From assembly GCF_048593165.1 (NCBI RefSeq), contig NZ_CP184271.1: a stretch of 64,000 nt of DNA, one strand, 5' to 3'. Below, one piece after another: positions 54,183-63,852 of this stretch. Within the stretch, counting starts at the first letter, position 1; each line of letters opens with the position of its first letter. A program made the translations under genes and the position numbers. The DNA comes from Pectobacterium sp013449375 (lineage in GTDB: Bacteria; Pseudomonadota; Gammaproteobacteria; Enterobacterales; Enterobacteriaceae). The notes beneath the pieces were generated by a model. The model saw only the letters and a program-made list of their open reading frames with translations. It was not told the DNA's origin and did no database searches.

Positions 54183-54205
54183 AATCGGGGCCATGTGCCC
54201 CGATT
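54183..54205. terminator. hairpin between convergent pgpA and dxs
   Basis: AATCGGGGC, loop CATGT, GCCCCGATT: a perfect 9-bp stem between the two stop codons. Confidence 0.85.
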
Positions 54206-54217
54206 ATCGTGAGTCGC

Positions 54218-56083
54218 TTATGCCATCCACTGCGTGATTCTGCGCTCGATACCGGCGGCATCCAGACCCAGATCGGCACGGATTTCTTCCTGTGAACCTT
54301 GCGGAATAAAGACGTCCGGTAGCCCGATGTTCAGCACCGAGACGGCGAGACGCTTCGCCATCAGGAACTCATTCACACCGCTTCCCGCACCGCCCATGAT
54401 CGCATTCTCTTCCAGCGTCACAAACGTGCTGTGGGACTGTGCCAACTCTTCCAGTAACGCTTCATCCAGTGGCTTCACAAAACGCATATCGACGAGGGTG
54501 GCGTTTAACTGCTCTGCCGCAATCTGGGCTTCTGGCAGAAGTGTACCGAAATTCAGAATCGCGATCGTTTCGCCCTGATGACGCACCACGCCTTTACCGA
54601 TTGGCAGTTCTGATAGTGGCGTTAGTTCCGTACCCGTACCGTTTCCTCGCGGGTAACGCACTGCCGTAGGACCTTTCTGGTAGTGATAGCCCGTGTGCAG
54701 CATCTGGCGGCACTCATTTTCATCGCTGGGCGTCATGATGATCATGTTCGGGATACAGCGTAAGAAAGAGAGATCGAATGCGCCCTGATGCGTTTGCCCA
54801 TCAGCACCCACAATACCGCCGCGATCGATAGCAAACAGAACCGGCAGATTCTGGATCGCCACATCGTGGATAACTTGATCGTAGGCACGTTGCAGGAACG
54901 TTGAGTAAATAGCGACAACCGGGTGATAGCCACCAACGGCTAGACCGGCAGCAAACGTGACGGCATGCTGTTCGGCAATCGCAACGTCAAAATATTGCTG
55001 TGGATAGTCGCGGGAGAATTGCACCATGCCGGAGCCTTCGCGCATTGCCGGCGTGATCGCCATGAGCTTGCTATCTTTGGCTGCTGTTTCCTGTAGCCAT
55101 TGACCGAAGATTTTTGAATAGGTGGGCTGAGCGCCTTCCTTACTTTTCGGCAAGGTACCGCTAGCGGGATCGAATTTTGGCACCGCGTGCCAGCTAATCG
55201 GATCCTGCTCGGCAGGGGCGTAGCCTTTGCCTTTTTTCGTCATGATATGCAGGAGCTGCGGGCCTTTCAGGTTGCGCATGTTTTTCAACGTATGCGCCAG
55301 CGCCTGAACATCATGGCCGTCGACCGGACCAATATAATTAAAACCCAGCTCCTCAAATAGCGTACCTGGTACGACCATGCCTTTAAGATGCTCTTCGGTG
55401 CGTTTCACCAGCTCTTTGATTGGTGGCAGGCCGGATAAGACCTTTTTGCCGCCTTCGCGCAGGCTGGCATAGAGCTTGCCGGACAGCAGCTGTGCCAGAT
55501 GGTTATTCAATGCGCCGACGTTTTCCGAAATCGACATTTCGTTGTCGTTCAACACAACCAGCAGGTCGGAGCGTATATCGCCCGCATGGTTCATCGCTTC
55601 AAAGGCCATGCCCGCGGTGATCGCGCCGTCACCAATGACACAGACGGTGCGGCGACCTTTGCCTTCACGTTCGGCAGCAACGGCCATGCCCAGCCCAGCA
55701 CTGATTGAGGTGGACGAATGCCCGACGCTTAATACGTCATAGTCGCTTTCATCACGCCACGGAAAGGGGTGCAAACCGCCTTTTTGGCGGATTGTTGAAA
55801 TGCGATCGCGGCGGCCGGTTATGATCTTATGCGGATAAGCCTGGTGGCCGACATCCCACACCAGATGATCGAAAGGGGTGTTATAGACATAATGCAGCGC
55901 AACCGTTAATTCAACCGTACCTAACCCTGAAGCAAAGTGGCCACTGGAACGGCTAACGCTGTCCAGTAGGTATTGGCGCAGCTCATCGCACAGCTTTGGC
56001 AGGCTATCTTTCGGCAACAGTCGAAGTTCATCCGGTGTTTCCACTAACGCCAATGTAGGGTACTTCGCGGTATCAAAACTCAT
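54218..56083 (-). CDS. dxs: 1-deoxy-D-xylulose-5-phosphate synthase
   Basis: A 621-residue thiamine-diphosphate enzyme that joins pyruvate and glyceraldehyde-3-phosphate; the product feeds isoprenoids, thiamine and pyridoxal. The ThDP site has VIGDGAITAGMAFEA and VVLNDNEMSIS; the second domain has FDVAIAEQHAVTFAAGLAVG with the catalytic glutamate, and FAIDRGGIVGADGQTHQG. Last gene of xseB-ispA-dxs, 17 bases after ispA. Confidence 0.98.
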   Translation of the reverse strand: MSFDTAKYPTLALVETPDELRLLPKDSLPKLCDELRQYLLDSVSRSSGHFASGLGTVELTVALHYVYNTPFDHLVWDVGHQAYPHKIITGRRDRISTIRQKGGLHPFPWRDESDYDVLSVGHSSTSISAGLGMAVAAEREGKGRRTVCVIGDGAITAGMAFEAMNHAGDIRSDLLVVLNDNEMSISENVGALNNHLAQLLSGKLYASLREGGKKVLSGLPPIKELVKRTEEHLKGMVVPGTLFEELGFNYIGPVDGHDVQALAHTLKNMRNLKGPQLLHIMTKKGKGYAPAEQDPISWHAVPKFDPASGTLPKSKEGAQPTYSKIFGQWLQETAAKDSKLMAITPAMREGSGMVQFSRDYPQQYFDVAIAEQHAVTFAAGLAVGGYHPVVAIYSTFLQRAYDQVIHDVAIQNLPVLFAIDRGGIVGADGQTHQGAFDLSFLRCIPNMIIMTPSDENECRQMLHTGYHYQKGPTAVRYPRGNGTGTELTPLSELPIGKGVVRHQGETIAILNFGTLLPEAQIAAEQLNATLVDMRFVKPLDEALLEELAQSHSTFVTLEENAIMGGAGSGVNEFLMAKRLAVSVLNIGLPDVFIPQGSQEEIRADLGLDAAGIERRITQWMA

Positions 56084-56100
56084 AGAGACTCATTAGGTAA

Positions 56101-57012
56101 TTACTTATCGCGTTCAACGATGAAATTCGCCAGCGCTTGTAGTGGGGCAATATTCAGGGAAATCGGACTGGATGCGACGAGATCGTCCAGCGATGCCAGT
56201 GATTCCTGATAAAGCTCCTGTGCTTTTTTTCGTGCGTTATCTAATCCCAGCAGGCTGGGATAGGTGCTTTTACCTAACTGCTGGTCTGCACCCTGACGTT
56301 TTCCTGTTGTCGCGCTGTCGCCAACAACATCGAGAATATCGTCTTGAACCTGAAAGGCGAGCCCAATCGCATTAGCGTAGCGATCCAGATGGGGCAAGGC
56401 GTTGCGCCCTGTTTCACCGGCGGCCAGCGCGCCTAGTCGGACTGCTGCGCGAATCAGGGCACCGGTTTTGTGGCGGTGAATCCGCTCTAACGCGGCCAGC
56501 TCGACCTGATGACCTTCCGCTTCCAGATCGAAAGCCTGCCCGCCGCACATGCCTGCAACCCCGCTGGCCTGAGCCAATTCTGAGATCATCGCCAGCCGAT
56601 CGCGGTCAGAAACCTGCGGCATCGGCGCGTCGGCCAGAATGGAGAACGCCAGCGTTTGCAGTGCATCCCCCGCCAGAATGGCATTAGCTTCGCCAAATTT
56701 GATGTGGCAGGTCGGCTGTCCGCGGCGTAAATCGTCGTCGTCCATCGCTGGCAGATCGTCATGAATCAATGAATAGGCATGGATACATTCTACTGCCGCA
56801 GCAGGGGCATCCAGGCTCTCTAACGGCATGCCAAATAGTTCACCCGTAGTATAAACCAGAAACGGGCGCAGGCGTTTGCCTCCTAAGAGTGAGCCATACT
56901 CCATCGCATTGACCAGTGGACTACTCTGAAAGGGGAGGTCGGCGATGAAATGCCCCAACATACGGTTAGTGCGCTGGTAATGCGCGTTCAGTTGCGTGCT
57001 GAAATCGGTCAT
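56101..57012 (-). CDS. ispA: farnesyl diphosphate synthase
   Basis: A 303-residue prenyltransferase making farnesyl diphosphate from IPP and DMAPP/GPP. First aspartate-rich motif DDLPAMDDDDLRRGQP near residue 84, second motif FQVQDDILDVVGD near residue 220. It overlaps xseB by four bases (ATGA). Confidence 0.98.
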   Translation of the reverse strand: MTDFSTQLNAHYQRTNRMLGHFIADLPFQSSPLVNAMEYGSLLGGKRLRPFLVYTTGELFGMPLESLDAPAAAVECIHAYSLIHDDLPAMDDDDLRRGQPTCHIKFGEANAILAGDALQTLAFSILADAPMPQVSDRDRLAMISELAQASGVAGMCGGQAFDLEAEGHQVELAALERIHRHKTGALIRAAVRLGALAAGETGRNALPHLDRYANAIGLAFQVQDDILDVVGDSATTGKRQGADQQLGKSTYPSLLGLDNARKKAQELYQESLASLDDLVASSPISLNIAPLQALANFIVERDK

Positions 57013-57257
57013 AGCGTGTCATTATCCGGCGTGAACGGTGACAGCGGGGCATTGGGAGCGTCGCTCAGCAGGATTTGTACGCGCTGTTCCGCCTGTTGCA
57101 GTTTTTGCTGACCCTGTCGAGCGAGCTGGATGCCATGCTCAAATTCATTTAGCGCATCGTCCAGCGGCAGTTCGCCTGATTCGAGGCGGGTAACGATTTT
57201 TTCCAGTTCGTTCAGCGAGCTTTCAAAGCTGACTGGCTGCTCGGTCTTCTTAGGCAT
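57009..57257 (-). CDS. xseB: exodeoxyribonuclease VII small subunit
   Basis: An 82-residue helical subunit of ExoVII. It shows the family pattern FESSLNELEKIVTRLESGEL and FEHGIQLARQGQQKL. First gene of the xseB-ispA-dxs operon, divergent from thiI. Confidence 0.97.
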   Translation of the reverse strand: MPKKTEQPVSFESSLNELEKIVTRLESGELPLDDALNEFEHGIQLARQGQQKLQQAEQRVQILLSDAPNAPLSPFTPDNDTL

Positions 57258-57509
57258 AATGGTTTCAGAATCCTGGTGTTATACGCCGTTGGCTTGTGGC
57301 GGCAGAGCGTGGTGTTGCGTTTGGTCATCCGTGGATGCACAACAATTATACGGTTAAAGCGCACAGTATATCTTCATATAATGATATACTCCGCGCCCTG
57401 GATGCTATTGGTAAAATCATCTCTGTTCTGGCTGATTTTACCGATAACGTGATTTTAGTGCTCAGGGTAAATTTATTTACGCCTTTCTGACCAAGTAACG
57501 ACAGCCACC

Positions 57510-58958
57510 ATGAAGTTTATCATTAAATTGTTCCCGGAAATCACCATCAAGAGCCAATCTGTGCGGTTGCGCTTTATCAAGATTCTAACCGGAAACATTC
57601 GCAACGTATTAAAACACTATGATGAAACGCTGGCGGTTGTCCGTCACTGGGATCATATCGAAGTTCGGGCCAAAGACGAAAGCCAGCGTGCAGCAATTCG
57701 TGATGCGCTGACGAGGATTCCGGGTATTCACCATATTCTGGAAGTGGAAGATCACGCCTACACCGACGTACACAATATCTTTGAACAGGCGCTGGCGCTG
57801 TATCGTGAGCAGTTGGAAGGCAAGACGTTTTGTGTGCGGGTGAAACGCCGCGGTAAGCATGAATTTAGTTCACAAGACGTCGAACGCTACGTCGGTGGTG
57901 GTCTGAACCAGCATATTGAAACGGCGCGAGTCAATCTCACTGCGCCGCAAGTGACTGTGCATCTGGAAATCGAGCAGGACCGTTTGCTGCTGATTAAAGG
58001 ACGTTATGAAGGGATCGGCGGCTTCCCGATCGGTACGCAGGAAGATGTGCTATCGCTGATTTCTGGTGGTTTTGACTCTGGCGTATCCAGCTATATGTTG
58101 ATGCGTCGTGGATGTCGCGTGCATTACTGCTTCTTTAACCTTGGCGGTGCGGCGCACGAGATTGGTGTAAAACAAGTTGCACACTATCTGTGGAACCGTT
58201 TTGGTAGCTCACACCGGGTGCGTTTTATTGCTATCGACTTTGATCCTGTAGTGGGTGAAATTCTGGAGAAAGTTGACGACGGCCAGATGGGCGTCGTATT
58301 GAAGCGCATGATGGTGCGTGCGGCCTCCAAAATCGCTGAGCGTTACGGTGTTCAGGCGCTGGTGACCGGTGAAGCATTAGGGCAGGTTTCCAGCCAGACA
58401 TTGACCAATCTGCGTTTGATTGATAATGCCTCCGATACGCTGATACTGCGTCCGCTGATTTCTCATGATAAAGAACACATTATCAAACAGGCTCGCGAAC
58501 TGGGAACGGAAGATTTCGCCAAAACGATGCCAGAATATTGTGGTGTGATCTCGAAAAGCCCGACGGTGAAGGCGGTAAAAGCGAAGATTGAGGCCGAAGA
58601 AAGCCACTTTGATTTTGCCATTCTGGAGCGTGTGGTGAGCGAAGCGCGGAATATTGATATCCGTGAGATCGCAGAACAGACCAAGCAAGAAGTGGTTGAA
58701 GTCGAAACGGTCGCGTCGTTTGCTCCGACCGACGTGTTGCTGGATATCCGTGCGCCGGATGAACAAGACGACAAGCCGCTTGAACTGGAACACGTGGAAA
58801 TCAAGTCTTTACCGTTCTACAAGCTGGGTACACAGTTTGGTGATTTGGATCAGAGCAAAACCTACCTGCTTTACTGCGAGCGTGGCGTGATGAGCCGCTT
58901 GCAGGCGCTGTATCTGCGTGAGCAAGGTTTTACCAATGTGAAGGTATACCGTCCGTAA
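57510..58958 (+). CDS. thiI: tRNA 4-thiouridine synthetase ThiI (with rhodanese domain)
   Basis: A 482-residue enzyme that puts sulfur on uridine-8 of tRNA and supplies sulfur for the thiamine thiazole. Domains in order: N-terminal ferredoxin-like and THUMP (1-165), PP-loop ATPase with LISGGFDSGVSSY near residue 190, cysteine in MPEYCGVISKSP, and a C-terminal rhodanese domain with the persulfide cysteine 456 in LLYCERGVMS. Length equals E. coli ThiI. Single gene, divergent from xseB. Confidence 0.98.
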   Translation: MKFIIKLFPEITIKSQSVRLRFIKILTGNIRNVLKHYDETLAVVRHWDHIEVRAKDESQRAAIRDALTRIPGIHHILEVEDHAYTDVHNIFEQALALYREQLEGKTFCVRVKRRGKHEFSSQDVERYVGGGLNQHIETARVNLTAPQVTVHLEIEQDRLLLIKGRYEGIGGFPIGTQEDVLSLISGGFDSGVSSYMLMRRGCRVHYCFFNLGGAAHEIGVKQVAHYLWNRFGSSHRVRFIAIDFDPVVGEILEKVDDGQMGVVLKRMMVRAASKIAERYGVQALVTGEALGQVSSQTLTNLRLIDNASDTLILRPLISHDKEHIIKQARELGTEDFAKTMPEYCGVISKSPTVKAVKAKIEAEESHFDFAILERVVSEARNIDIREIAEQTKQEVVEVETVASFAPTDVLLDIRAPDEQDDKPLELEHVEIKSLPFYKLGTQFGDLDQSKTYLLYCERGVMSRLQALYLREQGFTNVKVYRP

Positions 58959-58986
58959 TAGGAATAAGGCGCGCAAGCGTCTTAGA

Positions 58987-59143
58987 CTTGCTGACAAAGT
59001 GCGCCGAGCGGTGGTAATGGATAGATCGTAAAGACGCTGCAAGTACCTCCCTGTAAGCTCGAGCCGCGCCATCCCTGGCGCGGACGCTTTACTCTTCTAT
59101 TCCATTATCACCGTTTTCGTTCCCCAAATAGGTTTATCAACGA
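58987..59143 (-). repeat. 157-bp dispersed repeat, copy B (downstream of yajL)
   Basis: Its complement matches copy A at 5527-5683 along the whole length, with most differences in a few loops; both keep the GCGCCAGGGATGGCGC stem block and the GTCTTTACGATCTATCC block. On the minus strand it starts 40 bases after the yajL stop codon, so like copy A it would be the first thing transcribed past that gene. Confidence 0.85.
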
Positions 59144-59182
59144 CAGAACGTGCGCAAGCGCCTTTTTCGTCAGTCTTAATCG

Positions 59183-59773
59183 CTAATCGCGATAGTTATG
59201 AATTCCCGGCGGCAGGATGAGCTGTGCGGCAACTTCGGCAGCTTTTTCTTTTCCCAGCAGCAAATCAATGATCTTCAGCGCGAAATCCATACTGGTACCC
59301 GGCCCTTGCGTGGTTAATAGATTCACTCGGGGATCGTAGACGACGCGTTTTTCCATCCATTTCTCTGGCGCAATTTTATCCTTAAACGCCGGATAGCCTG
59401 TCATGTTTCCGACGGGAAACAACTGATGATATTCCAATACCAACGCAGGTGTTGCGCACATTGCTGCGACAATTTTTCCTTCCAGATGTGCTTGGCGTAT
59501 GCATTCCACTAGTATTGGGCTGTCACGGAAACATTCCGCGCCTTGCAATCCACCCGGTAATACCAGTACATCAAAAGGCCGATCGGCGACGGTAGCCAGC
59601 GGAGCATCTGCCAGTAGCCTTACCCCACGTGAGCAGACGATTTCCAGATTGCCATCGCTGGCGACGCTGGCAAGTGTGACCTGAATACCCGCTCGGACAA
59701 GCAAATCGATGGTTGTGACGGCTTCAGTTTCTTCACTACCAGGTGCCAGACACACCAGTGCCGATGCGGTCAT
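59183..59773 (-). CDS. yajL: DJ-1/PfpI family protein YajL
   Basis: A 196-residue DJ-1 superfamily protein linked to protection against oxidative and carbonyl stress. The reactive cysteine is residue 106 in AAMCATPALV with the conserved glutamate near residue 15. It matches E. coli YajL from TASALVCLAPGSEETEAVTT. Two further in-frame starts lie upstream; the ATG at 59773 has AAAAGGAAA at correct distance. It overlaps the end of panE by 38 bases, so the two are co-transcribed. Confidence 0.95.
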   Translation of the reverse strand: MTASALVCLAPGSEETEAVTTIDLLVRAGIQVTLASVASDGNLEIVCSRGVRLLADAPLATVADRPFDVLVLPGGLQGAECFRDSPILVECIRQAHLEGKIVAAMCATPALVLEYHQLFPVGNMTGYPAFKDKIAPEKWMEKRVVYDPRVNLLTTQGPGTSMDFALKIIDLLLGKEKAAEVAAQLILPPGIHNYRD

Positions 59774-60644
59774 AATCATTTTCCTTTTGCTTAATGTAGT
59801 CAAACAGGCGGGCATTTTCGGGAAGCGTCAGGCCGTGGAGGCGCGCACGGTGCAGTAAATACCCAGTAATGTAGTCAATTTCGGTATGTCGCTGTGCGAG
59901 GATGTCCTGCAACATTGATGAGGTGTTTGCCGCGGTGTTCTGAATAATCTGATTAACGTAGAGCAGCAGGCTATCTCGCGATGTATGGAAGCCCTCTCGC
60001 TCCATGACACTAGCCACTTCCTGACAAAGCGACGAAATCAGTTCTGGGTACGCAGAAAGCTCGCCATTGGTACAGTGATATTTCACCGTGAGTGGATTGA
60101 TGACGCAGTTAGCCGCCAGCTTTAGCCAGCAGGTGGCGCTAATATTGGTGTGCCAGGCGACATCAGGTAAGGCTTGATGCAGCACTTCGGCCAGATGACT
60201 TTGGCTGCTGTCGCCGTTAAACGTGCCGATATGCGTTGTGCCAGCGGCAACATGCACGACGTTGTTTGACTCGCGCCGTGCGGCATGGGTGGTGATCCCC
60301 AGCACCAGTGGCTGCTGTAGCGACGGTAGTTCTTCCCGCGAGCCCATCCCGTTGTGTAAAAGCAGAATCGTGCAATGCGGGTTGAGCTGTGGCAACAGCA
60401 CGGTAACGGCATCGGAAACCTGCCAGGCTTTTAACGTCACCAGCAGCAATTCGCTTTGGGCAAGGTGTTCGGGATCGTTAGCCGTCAGGTTGAGATTACA
60501 GTGTTGACCATCCAACATGGTGACATTAACCGGACAATAGGGTTGCGGAATACGCAGCCATCCTTGGACATCATGCCCTTGTTGATGCAGCGCGGCGAGC
60601 CAAAGTTGACCTAGTGCGCCACAGCCAAGAACGGTGATCTTCAT
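59736..60644 (-). CDS. panE: 2-dehydropantoate 2-reductase
   Basis: A 302-residue NADPH enzyme of pantothenate synthesis that reduces ketopantoate to pantoate. The cofactor site is MKITVLGCGALGQLWLAAL at the start; the catalytic lysine lies in WLKLAANCVINPLTVKYH near residue 175, and DYITGYL is near the end. The frame is open 15 codons earlier, but GGGAGA sits right before the ATG at 60644. Divergent from yajQ. Confidence 0.96.
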   Translation of the reverse strand: MKITVLGCGALGQLWLAALHQQGHDVQGWLRIPQPYCPVNVTMLDGQHCNLNLTANDPEHLAQSELLLVTLKAWQVSDAVTVLLPQLNPHCTILLLHNGMGSREELPSLQQPLVLGITTHAARRESNNVVHVAAGTTHIGTFNGDSSQSHLAEVLHQALPDVAWHTNISATCWLKLAANCVINPLTVKYHCTNGELSAYPELISSLCQEVASVMEREGFHTSRDSLLLYVNQIIQNTAANTSSMLQDILAQRHTEIDYITGYLLHRARLHGLTLPENARLFDYIKQKENDYDRIGTGVSGTW

Positions 60645-60831
60645 GTTCGTCTCCCTTATTTGATGCGGGCGCTGTCGTTCTGCCATCATAGGCTATCATT
60701 CACGTTATAATCTTGTGCTATTCGGCCTGTTTACCCGATGCAGAGTAAAATCGGGATCGTGTCTGGCATCTTGCTTATCGCAGAAGAGCGGTTATTATGC
60801 TCGCCAGCCAAATTTGTCAGGAGAGCGAATT

Positions 60832-61323
60832 ATGCCATCTTTCGATATTGTTTCGGAAATTGATATGCAGGAAGTCCGTAACGCGGTGGAAAACGCCACG
60901 CGTGAGCTGAGCACCCGCTGGGATTTTCGCAATGTTCCGGCCAGCTTTGAACTGAATGAGAAATCGCAAAGTATTAAAGCGACCAGCGAGTCTGATTTCC
61001 AGGTACAGCAACTGATTGATATTATGCGCGAGAAATTGCTGAAGCGCGGAATTGAAGGCGGGGCGTTAGAGGTCCCAGAAGAGTTCGAGCACAGCGGTAA
61101 AACGTATAGCGTGGAAGCTAAATTGAAGCAGGGTATTGAAACCACGCAGGCGAAGAAAATCGTCAAGCTGATTAAAGACAGCAAACTGAAAGTGCAAGCG
61201 CAGATTCAGGGTGAACAGGTTCGCGTTACCGGAAAATCACGTGATGATTTGCAGGGCGTGATGGCGTTGATTCGCGGCGGAAATCTGGGGCAGCCGTTCC
61301 AGTTTACCAACTTCCGCGATTGA
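60832..61323 (+). CDS. yajQ: nucleotide-binding protein YajQ (UPF0234)
   Basis: A 163-residue protein of the YajQ family, two ferredoxin-like units, starting MPSFDIVSEIDMQEVRNAVE and ending GNLGQPFQFTNFRD. Relatives bind c-di-GMP (shown in Xanthomonas) and single-stranded nucleotides or tRNA. The ATG at 60832 follows CAGGAGA; a frame opening 39 codons upstream is discarded. A terminator follows. Confidence 0.96.
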   Translation: MPSFDIVSEIDMQEVRNAVENATRELSTRWDFRNVPASFELNEKSQSIKATSESDFQVQQLIDIMREKLLKRGIEGGALEVPEEFEHSGKTYSVEAKLKQGIETTQAKKIVKLIKDSKLKVQAQIQGEQVRVTGKSRDDLQGVMALIRGGNLGQPFQFTNFRD

Positions 61324-61346
61324 TGTTTTCTCGTCATTTGCCGACG

Positions 61347-61376
61347 ACAAAAGGCCAGCGAAAGCTGGCCTTTTGT
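61347..61376. terminator. bidirectional terminator between yajQ and yajR
   Basis: ACAAAAGGCCAGC, loop GAAA, GCTGGCCTTTTGT: a perfect 13-bp stem with flanking A and T runs, serving both convergent genes. Confidence 0.95.
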
Positions 61377-61380
61377 TTAA

Positions 61381-62745
61381 TCAGATCTGGCCGGCGAGTT
61401 GTTCTAGCTGCTGCCGACTGGTCTTTTTATTGTCGATCTTCACATAGGCGCTGTACTCATCCGGCACGATAACGACCTCGGCAACGCCGGGCTGAGTACG
61501 CATTTTCTTTTCCAGCTCACGATCCTGTAAGGCTACATCGGACAGTGCGATTCTGAGGCTGCTGAGATAAGGCGGTTCCTGCATGGTGAAGCTGACGAGT
61601 AGCCAGATGGCCGCAATAGCGGTGCCGCCCATAAATACGGCAGACGCGCCATAAAGCTCAAACAGCCCGCCGCCGAGGCTTCCGCCAATTGCCACACCGA
61701 TAAACTGTGTAGTGGAGTAAACACCCATCGCCGTACCTTTATATCCTGCTGGTGATTCCTTGCTAATCAGCGATGGCAACAGCGCTTCCATCACGTTGAA
61801 AGCCAGGAAAAACAGCTGTACGCCGATGATGATTTGCCAGAGATGGCTACCTGCCGCCCATAAGACAACCTCTGCGGCGATCAGTACCACGATGCAGCCG
61901 ATGAAGACCTGCTTCATTCGCCTTTTCACTTCAGCATAAATAATGAAAGGCACCACGCCGACAAAAGAGATCAGCATGGTGACCAGATACACTTTCCAAT
62001 GGTCCTGTGGCGCAAGACCCACGGATTCCATGACGCGGGGTAGGGCGACAAAGCTCGACATCAATAAAATATGCAGGCACATAATGCCGATGTTCAGTTT
62101 CAACAGGCGGCTATTACCGAGCACTTTGCGGAAACTGCCGCGTACCATCGCTGATTCTCGATTCAGGATATGTGCAGGCGCCGCAGGAATCAGGGTCAGG
62201 GTGATGACAATCCCCGCGAGTGACAGAAGAGCGATGCCCCAGAAGAGCGCGTGTAAACCAAAGGCATGGGTAACGATAGGGCCGACGACCATCGCGATAG
62301 CAAAGGTGACGCCGAAACTCACCCCGATAAATGCCATCGCTTTTGTTCGGTTCTGCTCACGCGTCAGATCGGAAAGCAGCGCCATAACAGCAGCGGATAT
62401 CGCACCAGCGCCTTGTAATGCCCTGCCAAGGATAATGCCCCAGATAGAGTGGCTCAATGCGGCGATGACACTGCCGAGTGCAAAAATCAGCAGACCGCCA
62501 ACAATCAGGGGTTTTCTGCCGATACGGTCAGAGACTAGGCCGAAGGGAATCTGGAAAATAGCCTGCATCAGGCCATAAATACCAATCGCAATACCGATCA
62601 ACGCTTCACTAGCGCCCTGCAAGGCCATGCCGTAAGTCGTTAGCACAGGTAGTACCATGAACATGCCGAGCATGCGCAGTGAAAAAACGGCTCCCAAGCC
62701 CCATGTGGCGCGTAATTCGCCAGGGGTCATTTTATTATCGTTCAT
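61381..62745 (-). CDS. yajR: major facilitator transporter YajR
   Basis: A 454-residue inner-membrane exporter of the drug:proton antiporter class. Twelve helices fill residues 10-390; the motif A region reads GLVSDRIGRKPLIVGG. A cytosolic C-terminal YAM domain of about 65 residues (RTQPGVAEVVIVPDEYSAYV) follows, which is specific for YajR. Substrate unknown. AGAGG lies before the ATG. Confidence 0.94.
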   Translation of the reverse strand: MNDNKMTPGELRATWGLGAVFSLRMLGMFMVLPVLTTYGMALQGASEALIGIAIGIYGLMQAIFQIPFGLVSDRIGRKPLIVGGLLIFALGSVIAALSHSIWGIILGRALQGAGAISAAVMALLSDLTREQNRTKAMAFIGVSFGVTFAIAMVVGPIVTHAFGLHALFWGIALLSLAGIVITLTLIPAAPAHILNRESAMVRGSFRKVLGNSRLLKLNIGIMCLHILLMSSFVALPRVMESVGLAPQDHWKVYLVTMLISFVGVVPFIIYAEVKRRMKQVFIGCIVVLIAAEVVLWAAGSHLWQIIIGVQLFFLAFNVMEALLPSLISKESPAGYKGTAMGVYSTTQFIGVAIGGSLGGGLFELYGASAVFMGGTAIAAIWLLVSFTMQEPPYLSSLRIALSDVALQDRELEKKMRTQPGVAEVVIVPDEYSAYVKIDNKKTSRQQLEQLAGQI

Positions 62746-62891
62746 GTATACCTCTGAAAAGCAATTGCCCTATTTTAGTGTGTTCTTGGTCAGACAGTAA
62801 ACGATAGGTTTGTTACGTGATTTGGCGGAAAGTAACTAAGGAAGGGAAAAGTAAAAAACCGTTGTCTAGGTGGTAAGTTAAGGCCACAAAT

Positions 62892-62922
62892 AAAAAAACA
62901 GGCGGACAAGCCACCTGTTTTT
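62892..62922 (-). terminator. rho-independent terminator of the cyo operon
   Basis: On the minus strand ACAGGTGG, loop CTTGT, CCGCCTGT with one mismatch, followed by a long T-run. It is 26 bases after the cyoE stop codon. Confidence 0.88.
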
Positions 62923-62947
62923 ACTAACACATAGAACGCGGTTGTGA

Positions 62948-63838
62948 TTAACGCAGGTAGGTCAGTAGAACTTCATGCGCGGGTGCCATTGAATCCACAG
63001 ACATCATCACGCTCAATGAGGTAATCGCGACGATAGAGAAAACAAACAGCTTTCTTGCCCACACTCGGTCATCAATCGCATTTTTATAGCCTGACAGTGC
63101 CATACCCAGCCACCATACGCTAACGGCTGCGGCAACGACCAGATATTTGTAACCGGCATAACCGCCGAGAGACAGCATCAATGTTGCGACCGCAAACGCC
63201 ACGATATACAGCGTAATGTGGTTTTTCGCAACCGAGATACCTTTCACCACAGGCAGAACCGGGATGTTGGCGGCCTGATAATCCTTGAAGCGGAAAATCG
63301 CAATCGCGTATGAATGCGGCATTTGCCACAGGCTAAAAATGAGCAGCAGAATCAATGCGCCAGCATCGAACTGGTTGCTGACGGCACAGTAACCGATAAC
63401 CGGTGGTGCTGCGCCTGACAGGCTACCAATCAGTGTGCCATAAACAGAATGCCGCTTCATATACAGGCTATACACGCCGACATACACGGCGAAACCCATC
63501 ACCGCCAGCCACATGGCTAACGGATTAGCCGCGATGTACAGCAGAGCAAAGCCCGCAATACCTAACAGCGATGCGTAAACCAGCGTTACCTTCAGTGAAA
63601 TCAGTCCCTTTACCAGAACCCGATTTTTGGTTCTCTCCATTTTCTTGTCGATGTCTCGGTCAATGACGTTGTTAAATACGCAGCCAGACGCAACGACTAA
63701 CGACACCCCTACAAGGGTGGCGAGAAACAGGGGATAATCAATGCGGCCTTGGGCCGCAAGGAGAAATCCACCGATAACGGAAATCAGATTTCCGAAAATA
63801 ATTCCTGGTTTAGTAACTTGCAGGTATTGCTTAATCAT
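62948..63838 (-). CDS. cyoE: protoheme IX farnesyltransferase
   Basis: A 296-residue UbiA-family membrane enzyme that makes heme O from heme B and farnesyl diphosphate for the bo3 oxidase. The prenyl-diphosphate site is NNVIDRDIDKKMERTKNR near residue 55; about nine helices follow. Last gene of the cyo operon, 14 bases after cyoD. Confidence 0.97.
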   Translation of the reverse strand: MIKQYLQVTKPGIIFGNLISVIGGFLLAAQGRIDYPLFLATLVGVSLVVASGCVFNNVIDRDIDKKMERTKNRVLVKGLISLKVTLVYASLLGIAGFALLYIAANPLAMWLAVMGFAVYVGVYSLYMKRHSVYGTLIGSLSGAAPPVIGYCAVSNQFDAGALILLLIFSLWQMPHSYAIAIFRFKDYQAANIPVLPVVKGISVAKNHITLYIVAFAVATLMLSLGGYAGYKYLVVAAAVSVWWLGMALSGYKNAIDDRVWARKLFVFSIVAITSLSVMMSVDSMAPAHEVLLTYLR

Positions 63839-63852
63839 CTTTTACGGCTCGG

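Noticed and set aside
59736..59773. Possible fusion or frameshift of panE and yajL
   Set aside because: Both proteins are complete; the overlap reflects an operon arrangement.
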